Below, piece after piece: positions 1 to 6,289 of a stretch of 10,009 nt of DNA. The position numbers and the translations under genes were made by a program. Source of the stretch: Bacteroidota bacterium. GTDB taxonomy: Bacteria; Bacteroidota; Bacteroidia; Bacteroidales; UBA1402. Below the pieces are notes generated by a model that ran no database searches, was not told the DNA's origin, and worked only from the letters and a program-made list of their open reading frames with translations. The DNA lies in NCBI GenBank assembly GCA_030706285.1, contig JAUZOU010000078.1:1-10009 (forward strand), read 5' to 3'. The first letter of the stretch is position 1; each line of letters opens with the position of its first letter.

Positions 1-782
1 ACCGGATTTTTCTCTGCGGCCGAAATATGGATTGCAAATGTAGGGCTTTTTTTTGATATAATTTCGAAAAAAAGCTCTTTTGTAAATTGTTCGGTTTCAA
101 AATGTCCGGCATCAATCAACAGGATATCCTGGCCTTCCGTAAAAAATTCATGGTAGTGGGCTTCGCCTGTTAGAAATACCGTGGCACCAGCTAATTTTGC
201 CTGGTTTAGAAATTCACTGCCAGAACCTCCGCAAACGGCGACCCGTTGTACTTTCTTTCCGGTCAAGGCTGAATATCTGAGGCACTGGCAATTGAACGTT
301 TGTTTTACCAGATGCAGAAATTCGCCTTCATCTACGGCCGTTTCCATATTTCCGACAACACCTAGTCCATAGGGTTCGGATGCATTGACAGGTTGATTGG
401 GAACCAGCACCTCTGTGTCTTTCAATCCGATTTTTCTGGCAATCATGCCATTGACTCCGCTCAGAACTGAATCGAGATTGGTATGGCTGGCATAAATAGC
501 CAGATTATGTTTGATGGCTTTGACTAGACAAGCCTCTACCCTTCCGTTGCCTGTGATATTCTTTAATCCTTTGAAAATCAACGGATGATGAGAAACAATC
601 AGGTTGCATCCATTACGAATGGCTTCGTCAATGACTGGTTCGGACACATCCAGACAGATCATGACACCTGTTATAACTGTATAACCATTGCCTAGAATCA
701 ATCCGGCATTGTCGTATGATTCCTGATAGGCCAGTGGGGCGACACTTTCCAATAAGGTGCAGATGTCTTGTAAGGTCTTCAC
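1..782 (-). CDS. Nif3-family dinuclear metal-centre protein (3' end cut by window edge)
   Basis: I translated this frame by hand from a GTG at 782-780; it stays open for 260 codons to the window edge. It matches the Nif3/YbgI family, also annotated as GTP cyclohydrolase I type 2 homolog, whose cellular role is unsettled. Expected metal ligands are present: His65-His66 in VSHHPLIFKG, Asp104 in SHTNLD, and His227/Glu231 in the HFETEQ motif. A family CGGSGSEF glycine motif lies near 184-191. The reading ends at AEKNPV, close to the usual family C-terminus, so probably fewer than ten residues are missing. The two halves are joined directly by about 25 residues around 120-145; the PII-like insert that, from memory, makes many Bacteroidetes homologs about 360 aa is absent. 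The GTG overlaps the aspS stop as GTGA, which suggests translational coupling. Family is confident, function is not. Confidence 0.93.
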   Translation of the reverse strand, partial: MKTLQDICTLLESVAPLAYQESYDNAGLILGNGYTVITGVMICLDVSEPVIDEAIRNGCNLIVSHHPLIFKGLKNITGNGRVEACLVKAIKHNLAIYASHTNLDSVLSGVNGMIARKIGLKDTEVLVPNQPVNASEPYGLGVVGNMETAVDEGEFLHLVKQTFNCQCLRYSALTGKKVQRVAVCGGSGSEFLNQAKLAGATVFLTGEAHYHEFFTEGQDILLIDAGHFETEQFTKELFFEIISKKSPTFAIHISAAEKNP

Positions 783-2536
783 TTTCCGGGTTTTTTCAAT
801 TCGATGAAGAGTTCTTCCAATTGAGCAGGTTCAAGAGCTGCTGGTGCATCACACATGACATCACGTCCGGAGTTGTTTTTCGGGAAAGCGATGCAATCGC
901 GGATGGAGTCCAGGCCGGCAAACATGGACACAACACGATCCAGACCGAAAGCCAAGCCACCATGAGGCGGAGCCCCGAATTTGAAGGCGTTCATGAGAAA
1001 ACCAAACTGGCTTTCAGCTCGTTCAGGCGTAAAGCCCATGACATCGAAGGCTTTGGCTTGCAATTGCTTGTCATGGATACGGATGGATCCTCCACCAAGT
1101 TCCACACCATTGACAACCATGTCATAGGCATTGGCACGTACCAAACCAGGATCTGTCTCCAACAAAGGAATATCTTCAGGTTTTGGAGACGTAAACGGAT
1201 GGTGCATGGCAAAGAAACGCTCTAACTCTTCGTCCCATTCGAACATCGGAAAATCAATGACCCACAATGGGGCGAACACCTCTTTCTTTCGAAGTCCCAA
1301 TCTGTTGCCCATTTCCAGACGCAATTCACCGAGTGCCTTTTGGGTTTTCAGCTTTTCTCCGCTGAGGATGAGTATCAGGTCGCCAGGTTTGGCATTTAAG
1401 GCAATAGCCCAGGTCTTCAGTTGATCCTGTCCATAGAACTTATCGACTGAAGATTTAAATGTTCCGTCTGCTTCGTAACGGACATATACCATGCCCTTTG
1501 CTCCTATTTGCGGACGTTTAACATAATCTGTCAGTTCATCCAGTTGCTTGCGGGTATAGGTCGCACAACCGGTAGCGCAGATGCCTCCGATATAGCTGGC
1601 AGAATCGAATACCGTGAATTTGCCCGTTTCAGTTATGTCTTTCAACTCAGAAAATTTCATGTCGAAACGAATATCCGGTTTGTCACTGCCATAATACTTC
1701 ATGGCTTCAGACCATGGCATCCGGATGAGTTGATCGTTGAAATCAATTCCTTTGATTTCTTTAAACAGGTATTTGATCAATCCTTCGAACAGTTCCAGAA
1801 TATCTTCTTGTTCGATAAAGGACATTTCGCAGTCAATTTGAGTAAACTCAGGCTGACGGTCGGCTCTAAGGTCTTCATCTCTAAAGCATTTGGCTATCTG
1901 GAAGTAACGGTCAAAACCAGCTACCATCAATAATTGCTTGAATAATTGAGGTGATTGTGGCAAGGCATAAAATTCGTTTGGATTCATGCGGGACGGAACC
2001 ACGAAGTCACGTGCTCCTTCAGGGGTCGATCCGATCAATATAGGTGTCTCAACTTCAATAAAATTCTGTTTGTCAAGATATTGACGGCAAAGCATGACGA
2101 TACGGTGGCGTAATTCAAGATTACGTCTTACAATGGGTCTGCGCAAATCGAGGTAGCGATATTTCATGCGAATATCGTCTCCGCCATCGGTTTCATCTTC
2201 TATGGTGAACGGTGGAACTTCGGAATTGTTGAGAATGGTCAGTTTGTCAACAATCAATTCGATGTTACCAGTCTGAATGTTGTTGTTCGCATTAGAACGT
2301 GCCATAACCGTACCAGCGGCCTGAAGTACCCATTCACGGCCAATCTTGTTGGCTGTTTCGAATAATCCGGCATCGGCAGATTGATTAAACACAAGTTGAG
2401 TAATGCCATATCGGTCTCTGAGATCGACGAATGTCATCCCTCCCATCTTACGAATTCGTTGTACCCAACCGCACAGGGTTACCGACTTATTTACATCACT
2501 TATGCGGAGCTCTCCGCAAGTATGGGTTCTGTACAT
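779..2536 (-). CDS. aspS: Aspartate--tRNA ligase (AspRS), bacterial type
   Basis: This 585-aa cytosolic enzyme charges tRNA-Asp with aspartate using ATP. Its length is normal for a bacterial AspRS. In order it has an N-terminal OB-fold anticodon-binding domain (about 1-105), the class II catalytic core starting near 120, an inserted GAD domain (about 280-415), and the rest of the core to the C-terminus. Visible motifs are QSPQLFKQ (194-201), class II motif 2 FRDEDLRADRQPEFTQID (218-235), GGGSIRIHD (481-489) and motif 3 GLAFGLDR (527-534). Residue 31 is Met where non-discriminating AspRS enzymes such as that of Pseudomonas carry His. This suggests a discriminating enzyme that charges only tRNA-Asp, but it is inference from one position. 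The MYRTHTCGELRI start is typical of Bacteroidales AspRS. A promoter lies just upstream (2559-2590), and a Nif3 gene follows with a 4-base overlap. Confidence 0.98.
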   Translation of the reverse strand: MYRTHTCGELRISDVNKSVTLCGWVQRIRKMGGMTFVDLRDRYGITQLVFNQSADAGLFETANKIGREWVLQAAGTVMARSNANNNIQTGNIELIVDKLTILNNSEVPPFTIEDETDGGDDIRMKYRYLDLRRPIVRRNLELRHRIVMLCRQYLDKQNFIEVETPILIGSTPEGARDFVVPSRMNPNEFYALPQSPQLFKQLLMVAGFDRYFQIAKCFRDEDLRADRQPEFTQIDCEMSFIEQEDILELFEGLIKYLFKEIKGIDFNDQLIRMPWSEAMKYYGSDKPDIRFDMKFSELKDITETGKFTVFDSASYIGGICATGCATYTRKQLDELTDYVKRPQIGAKGMVYVRYEADGTFKSSVDKFYGQDQLKTWAIALNAKPGDLILILSGEKLKTQKALGELRLEMGNRLGLRKKEVFAPLWVIDFPMFEWDEELERFFAMHHPFTSPKPEDIPLLETDPGLVRANAYDMVVNGVELGGGSIRIHDKQLQAKAFDVMGFTPERAESQFGFLMNAFKFGAPPHGGLAFGLDRVVSMFAGLDSIRDCIAFPKNNSGRDVMCDAPAALEPAQLEELFIELKKPGK

Positions 2537-2558
2537 AGGTTCTTAAATTTTTGATGTG

Positions 2559-2590
2559 CAAATATCACTATTTTTTTTTCAAATGACAAG
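2559..2590 (-). promoter_or_regulatory. Predicted Bacteroidetes promoter for aspS
   Basis: Read on the minus strand, a -33-like CTTG (2590-2587) is followed after 20 nt by GATATTTG (2566-2559). The Bacteroidetes sigma-ABfr consensus is TTTG, about 19-21 nt, then TAnnTTTG, so each element has one mismatch. It would start transcription about 15 nt before the aspS ATG. The motif match is seen in the sequence; promoter activity is inferred. Confidence 0.5.
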
Positions 2591-2597
2591 ATACAGT

Positions 2598-2628
2598 TTT
2601 GGTGAATCCAAAAAAAGAACTACATTTG
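2598..2628 (+). promoter_or_regulatory. Predicted Bacteroidetes promoter for tRNA-Pro
   Basis: TTTG at 2598-2601 and TACATTTG at 2621-2628 are separated by 19 nt. This is an exact match to the Bacteroidetes -33/-7 consensus (TTTG ... TAnnTTTG). Transcription would begin near 2634-2636, about 10 nt before the mature tRNA 5' end. The aspS promoter points the other way, with only 7 bp between the two -33 elements. Confidence 0.75.
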
Positions 2629-2643
2629 CACCCGTCTTAGGAA

Positions 2644-2718
2644 CGGGGTGTAGCGCAGTCCGGTTAGCGCACCTGCTTTGGGAGCAGGGGGTCGTGGGTT
2701 CGAATCCCGCTACCCCGA
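2644..2718 (+). tRNA. tRNA-Pro (anticodon UGG)
   Basis: A full cloverleaf can be folded. The acceptor stem CGGGGTG (2644-2650) pairs with TACCCCG (2711-2717) with one G-U pair. The D arm contains GCGC...GCGC around AGTCCGGTTA. The anticodon stem CCTGC/GCAGG (2672-2676/2684-2688) encloses loop TTTGGGA, with anticodon TGG at 2679-2681. The T arm carries GTGGGTTCGAATCCCGC. The discriminator is A2718. CCA is not encoded, since the following bases are CG, so it must be added after transcription. UGG can read CCA and CCG and, with wobble modification, further proline codons. No duplicated tRNA 3' end that would mark an integrated element was noticed in the window. Confidence 0.97.
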
Positions 2719-2728
2719 CGTTTGAATG

Positions 2729-2761
2729 AAAAAGCACTTACAGAAATGTAGGTGCTTTTTT
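2729..2761 (+). terminator. Rho-independent terminator after tRNA-Pro
   Basis: Arms AAAAAGCACTTACA (2729-2742) and TGTAGGTGCTTTTT (2747-2760) pair along their full length with one G-T pair, around a GAAA loop (2743-2746). The right arm ends in a run of six T. It starts 11 nt after the tRNA and cleanly ends that single-gene transcript. The A-rich left arm would also give a T run on the minus strand. Confidence 0.85.
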
Positions 2762-2914
2762 CATATGTGCGGCCCTGCCGAAAGCGGAAGGTGCGACAAA
2801 ATGCCAAAAATGGAGGATTTCATGGCTATTCGGATTTTTTTAACAATCATATGTTTGTGAATAAGTGATGATTGTTGTTTTTTTACCTGAAAAATAACCT
2901 TTATTTGATAGCTT
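2762..2914 (+). promoter_or_regulatory. Leader region of the PL11 lyase with an inverted repeat and weak promoter
   Basis: This 153-bp stretch holds a perfect 9-bp inverted repeat, AACAATCAT (2842-2850) and ATGATTGTT (2868-2876), with a 17-nt loop and seven T at 2878-2884. A weak promoter candidate is TTG (2875-2877), then 22 nt, then TTTATTTG (2900-2907). It would start transcription almost at the GTG start codon, so the mRNA could be nearly leaderless; a promoter further upstream is equally possible. A 12-codon mini-ORF (2822-2860) preceded by GGAGG ends inside the repeat loop. The repeat is directly visible; a regulatory role is inferred. Confidence 0.4.
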
Positions 2915-5014
2915 GTGAAAACGTATATTGCTTGCTTTGCTTGTTTATTGTTGACTGTTATTTCATGGATGCCTACTCAGGCTTCAAAACGCCAAATGGA
3001 GTCTCTTGACAGAGGCGTTGTGGCAGTAAAAACGAACAATGGCGTATATATCAGCTGGCGTATGCTAGCAACTGACAATCCGGCTGTCAAATTCAATGTC
3101 TATTGCGGCACGCGGAAAGTCAACTTGATACCTATCTCCAATTCGACCAATACGACTGATCTTTATGGACAGACGTCAAGTTTATATACCGTCCGGACTA
3201 TATTGAACGGAGTCGAGATAGACACGACAAAAGCGGTCACACCATGGGCGGATTTTTATAAGACCATTCAGTTGAACAGACCGGCTGGGGGGAAAAATGC
3301 TTCCGGAAGCTATATGTATACGCCCAATGATTGCAGTGTTGGTGATTTGGACGGAGACGGACAATATGAAATTGTCCTCAAATGGGATCCTACGGATTCT
3401 CAGGATAATTCGAACAGTGGCTATACAGGAAATGTGTATCTGGATGCTTACAAGTTGGATGGCACACAGTTATGGCGAATTGATTTAGGAATCAATATCA
3501 GAGCCGGTGCCCATTATACTCAATTTATGGTATACGACTTGGATGGCGATGGTTATGCAGAAGTAGCCTGTAAAACGGCTCCTGGCACAAAAGATGGCAC
3601 CGGTGCTTATGTGCTGATGAAAAATGATAGCCCGAATGCCGATTATCGAAATTCAAGTGGGTATGTTCTATCCGGTCCGGAATACTTGACGGTTTTTGAT
3701 GGACGAACCGGAGCTCAGCTTAACACGATAGCTTATAACCCGCCTCGCGGAACAGTGTCCGCTTGGGGGGATAGTTATGGAAACAGGGTGGATCGCTTTT
3801 TGGCATGCATCGCCTATTTGGATGGTATTCATCCGAGTTTGGTTATGGGCAGAGGTTATTATACTCGAACAACGTTGACGGCTTACGATTTTCTGGATGG
3901 CAAACTGGTACAACGCTGGTATCATAATTCGGACATAAAAGGTTCCGGAGCCTATGGTCAGGGCAACCACAACCTTGCTGTTGGTGATGTTGACAATGAT
4001 GGCAAGGATGAAATTATTTATGGTTCCTGCGCATTCGATGATGATGGCTCGTTGTTGTATCGTACCGGCCTTGGACATGGAGATGCCATGCATCTGTCGG
4101 ACCTGGATCCTGACTTGGCTGGATTGGAAGTCTGGGAAGTTCATGAAGACACTGCTGTGGCTTATGGTTATGAATTGCATAATGCTGCAACAGGCAAGAT
4201 TATATGGGGGGCCAATGCGAATACGGACAATGGCAGAGGATTGGCGGCGGACATCAGTTCTGCCAGTCGTGGCTTTGAAATGTGGAGTGCTGCTGGAACC
4301 GGCGTCTATTCCTGCAAAGGCGTTCAGCTGTCTACCAAAAAGCCGAGCGTTAATTTCCGTGTTTACTGGGATGCTGACCTTCAGGATGAATTACTGGACG
4401 GTACAAAGCTGGATAAATGGACTGGAAATGGCACTGACAGATTGATTTCTTTTTATAATTACAGCAATGCCCACGAAATAAACGGAACAAAAGCCAATCC
4501 CTGCCTGAGCGCAGACATATTGGGTGACTGGAGGGAAGAAATTTTGTACTACGATAGTTCGGATTCAAGCAAGCTGGTGTTGTTTACAACGACCACCTAT
4601 ACGACGAACCGGATCTATACGCTGATGCATGATCCGGTTTACCGGTTATCTGTTGCCTGGCAGAATGTTGTGTACAATCAACCCCCTCATCTTGGCTTCT
4701 ATATTGGCGATGGATTAAGCAATATGCCATGGCCGGATATTTATTTGGCTGGCAAATCATTCGTTACTTCTTCTGTTCAGCCTTCTGTTCAGCCCTCCAT
4801 ATTGGCTTACAGTGCAGCGGACGGAACGATCCGGATCAAATCCAAAGAGCAGATACTCAACCTCACGGTCATATCTATGGATGGTATGACGTTGTATCAT
4901 GAGAAAAATGTTCAAAGTATCGATAAAAGCCTGTCAATTCAACCTGAACATGCCATCCGTTTAGTCAAGGTCGAAACAAAAACCGGCGTTCAAATCGTTA
5001 AGGTTCTGCATTGA
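2915..5014 (+). CDS. Secreted rhamnogalacturonan lyase, PL11 family, with C-terminal sorting-like tail
   Basis: This 699-aa protein matches the PL11 family (YesW/YesX type), lyases that cleave the rhamnose-galacturonate backbone of rhamnogalacturonan I by beta-elimination. Translation starts at GTG 2915, because the resulting N-terminus is a complete signal peptide (about 1-23, cleavage likely after TQA). The mature protein opens with RQMESLDRGVVAV, a typical PL11 start, followed by a small beta domain to about 120 and an eight-bladed-propeller-type catalytic domain. Calcium-binding DLDGDG motifs occur at 144-149 and 208-213, DVDNDG at 358-363, and the family motifs GDWREE at 537-542 and MHDPVYR at 571-577. 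The catalytic part ends near 615. A VQPSVQPS linker (621-628) and a beta-rich tail of about 70 residues follow, resembling a type IX secretion sorting domain. No SusC/D or other carbohydrate gene adjoins it. Endo versus exo action cannot be judged. Confidence 0.93.
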   Translation: MKTYIACFACLLLTVISWMPTQASKRQMESLDRGVVAVKTNNGVYISWRMLATDNPAVKFNVYCGTRKVNLIPISNSTNTTDLYGQTSSLYTVRTILNGVEIDTTKAVTPWADFYKTIQLNRPAGGKNASGSYMYTPNDCSVGDLDGDGQYEIVLKWDPTDSQDNSNSGYTGNVYLDAYKLDGTQLWRIDLGINIRAGAHYTQFMVYDLDGDGYAEVACKTAPGTKDGTGAYVLMKNDSPNADYRNSSGYVLSGPEYLTVFDGRTGAQLNTIAYNPPRGTVSAWGDSYGNRVDRFLACIAYLDGIHPSLVMGRGYYTRTTLTAYDFLDGKLVQRWYHNSDIKGSGAYGQGNHNLAVGDVDNDGKDEIIYGSCAFDDDGSLLYRTGLGHGDAMHLSDLDPDLAGLEVWEVHEDTAVAYGYELHNAATGKIIWGANANTDNGRGLAADISSASRGFEMWSAAGTGVYSCKGVQLSTKKPSVNFRVYWDADLQDELLDGTKLDKWTGNGTDRLISFYNYSNAHEINGTKANPCLSADILGDWREEILYYDSSDSSKLVLFTTTTYTTNRIYTLMHDPVYRLSVAWQNVVYNQPPHLGFYIGDGLSNMPWPDIYLAGKSFVTSSVQPSVQPSILAYSAADGTIRIKSKEQILNLTVISMDGMTLYHEKNVQSIDKSLSIQPEHAIRLVKVETKTGVQIVKVLH

Positions 5015-5606
5015 TCCTTATTTGATAGGCGTTCAATGCCTCAGAAAGTGTACTCCTCACTTCTTCTGAAATTTCTCTGGTCGGTTTGAATACCATCGGT
5101 GAATGGGCGTAATTAATTTCAAGATCAGGGTGCTGTATGATGGTATAACAATCATCTGATGCACTAAGACCAAATGGAATGTTATCCTCACACATACAGA
5201 CTGGTTGTCTGACAACTATGCCAAACAATAGTTGTTCACCGCAGGGTAACTCGACGACATCTCCGATTTGGTGCTGAATTTTCGATTGGGGTCTGCCAAG
5301 GAATGGGCCGTCATCAGGAATGATGCAATCATTGATCAGTTTTCCGTCTGAGGTATAAACCCTTGTTGAGAGTTGATATCTGAATGGAGAATCCATTTCG
5401 TATTCTTCCATAATCAGGCAATAGACATGTTCTCCTTGTGTTTCTTCATTATACAAAAAGGCATAGTGTTCCTTAAAGCGGACAATCATTTCTTCAGCCT
5501 TTTCTTTGTTTGAAAAGAAAAGAGGTTTTCCAGGTCTTACATTTGCTTGGGTTTCAGAAGTGACATTAAGTGGATAAATCAGGAATAGTGCATTTGTCTC
5601 TTTCAT
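4998..5606 (-). CDS. Unrecognised 202-aa protein, probably cytosolic
   Basis: I do not recognise a named family. The protein has no signal peptide or membrane segment, is rich in acidic residues and seems cytosolic. The N-terminal part (1-75) alternates predicted strands and a helix (SNKEKAEEMIVRFKEHY at 32-48). The middle carries FLGRPQSKIQHQIGDVVELP (102-121), then a strand with GIVVRQP (129-135). The end has a helix (about 178-194). The GRP...GDVVEL...GIVV pattern reminds me of uncharacterised proteins from gut Bacteroidetes and Firmicutes, but this is memory, not a search. Six Cys are scattered without a zinc-site pattern. Its last 17 bp overlap the 3' end of the lyase gene on the opposite strand, leaving no room for a terminator. 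Its composition resembles the neighbours. Reading frame is confident, function unknown. Confidence 0.8.
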   Translation of the reverse strand: MKETNALFLIYPLNVTSETQANVRPGKPLFFSNKEKAEEMIVRFKEHYAFLYNEETQGEHVYCLIMEEYEMDSPFRYQLSTRVYTSDGKLINDCIIPDDGPFLGRPQSKIQHQIGDVVELPCGEQLLFGIVVRQPVCMCEDNIPFGLSASDDCYTIIQHPDLEINYAHSPMVFKPTREISEEVRSTLSEALNAYQIRINAEP

Positions 5607-5615
5607 AGTCCTTTT

Positions 5616-5678
5616 ATTTAAGGTTAAACTTTGGTTAAATGTACAAGTTGAATCTCAAATTGTAAAAGAACCTTAAAT
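5616..5678. repeat. Nested repeats upstream of the 202-aa gene
   Basis: A perfect 10-bp inverted repeat, ATTTAAGGTT (5616-5625) and AACCTTAAAT (5669-5678), flanks 43 nt of AT-rich DNA. The left arm leads into a direct repeat GGTTAAA (5622-5628 and 5633-5639) with an 11-bp period, close to one helical turn. The block lies 10-72 bp upstream of the ATG of the minus-strand gene, where an operator could sit. No clear TTTG/TAnnTTTG promoter was found there. Chance is a real alternative in such AT-rich DNA. Confidence 0.4.
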
Positions 5679-5734
5679 GGAATATTATTACTTAAACGCA
5701 CAAATAATTCTTTTTAGGAAAAAATCACTTGTTT

Positions 5735-5857
5735 ATGCGTGCTATAAGATTCTCCAAAAGAAATTATGACGAAGTGTTCTATCGTATCAAACCATCAAAG
5801 CAAGAGTATTATCCGTTTATGTATGAACGTTCATGGCATTTGCGTTGTTGCAGTTAA
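5735..5857 (+). CDS. Possible small 40-aa basic protein
   Basis: ATG 5735 opens a 40-codon frame ending at TAA 5855-5857. The peptide begins MRAIRFSKRNYDEVFYRI and ends WHLRCCS. It is basic, rich in Tyr and Arg, and has two adjacent Cys near the end. It has no signal peptide or membrane helix and resembles no family I know. It occupies the middle of an otherwise gene-free gap of about 370 bp and is followed 60 nt later by a strong hairpin. No good promoter is visible; the upstream DNA is AT-rich as usual for Bacteroidetes starts. An ORF of this length can arise by chance, so I treat it as a candidate only. The rest of the 5607-5978 gap holds the repeats and hairpin listed separately. Confidence 0.25.
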   Translation: MRAIRFSKRNYDEVFYRIKPSKQEYYPFMYERSWHLRCCS

Positions 5858-5918
5858 TCATAAGAGGTTATCAGAAAATTATCAGCCAAATAAACCTGCG
5901 CGGACGTATTAAAACGAT

Positions 5919-5944
5919 AAGGCCATTCTTTTGAGAATGGCCTT
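5919..5944 (-). terminator. Hairpin terminator downstream of the HTH gene, possibly bidirectional
   Basis: AAGGCCATTCT (5919-5929) pairs perfectly with AGAATGGCCTT (5934-5944) around a TTTG loop: an 11-bp GC-containing stem. In the minus direction it begins 34 nt after the HTH gene stop and is followed by TATCGTTTT, a broken T tract. In the plus direction the bases after it (GTTGTTC) are less T-rich, but it could also stop transcripts from the left. Confidence 0.65.
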
Positions 5945-5978
5945 GTTGTTCATGTTAGTTAAGTAAATGCGTATGGCT

Positions 5979-6233
5979 TCAAGATTTTTTTTCATCCAGG
6001 ATTTCAAGTGCTAAATCCAGGATGATTGTGTCGTCCAACATCACCAAACCACCATCAGGCCCTGGTTCGATGTGTACGCCGACACTTTTACCGTCTTTGT
6101 AATTGTAACCGCCAAAATAATTCCGAACAGTTTCAACGGTAACACCCAATTTATCAGCAATCCGTTGTGAGCTGCCGGATGGCAAACTGTCTTTGATCTT
6201 ACGGAGTTCATTGAAAGTGATTGTCTTGATCAT
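5979..6233 (-). CDS. Small helix-turn-helix DNA-binding protein
   Basis: This 84-aa cytosolic protein has an N-terminal helix-turn-helix at about 20-42: SSQRIADKLGVTVETVRNYF reads as helix, turn (LGV), recognition helix, close to the pattern in LacI- and Xre-type domains. A short linker with GGYNYKDGKS follows, then IEPGPDGGLVMLDDTIILDL (56-75) and a charged C-terminus. From memory, near-identical small proteins annotated only as DNA-binding protein are widespread in Bacteroides and relatives, so it is probably a conserved regulator with unknown targets. It appears monocistronic: 126 bp separate it from the PAP2 gene upstream, and a hairpin terminator follows. A tandem 12-bp repeat at 6290-6313 sits 56 bp before the ATG and could be a site for autoregulation, which is conjecture. 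Confidence 0.88.
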   Translation of the reverse strand: MIKTITFNELRKIKDSLPSGSSQRIADKLGVTVETVRNYFGGYNYKDGKSVGVHIEPGPDGGLVMLDDTIILDLALEILDEKKS

Positions 6234-6289
6234 GGCCGTATAAAATTTTAGGTTAATACATTTGTTGGCTAAAACTGCTCTAAATATAT

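Noticed and set aside
716..1225. Plus-strand frame of 169 codons opposite aspS and the start of the Nif3 gene
   Set aside because: It lies antisense to highly conserved AspRS motifs and its translation resembles no protein family. The same applies to plus-strand frames at 1131-1424 and 1508-1933.
3668..4180. Minus-strand 170-codon frame inside the PL11 lyase, plus the plus-strand +2 frame at 3954-4445
   Set aside because: Both are shadows of the lyase frame, which carries clear calcium-binding and family motifs; their translations are low-quality and lack recognisable domains.
2644..5014. Genomic island or integrated element beginning at tRNA-Pro, with the lyase as cargo
   Set aside because: No integrase, no repeat of the tRNA 3' end and no composition change were seen, and the tRNA has its own terminator. 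The lone lyase may still be accessory, but nothing here shows integration.
6257..6264. Exact TAnnTTTG (TACATTTG) on the plus strand upstream of the HTH gene
   Set aside because: No TTTG lies at the proper distance upstream and no plus-strand gene follows, so it is probably chance in AT-rich DNA.
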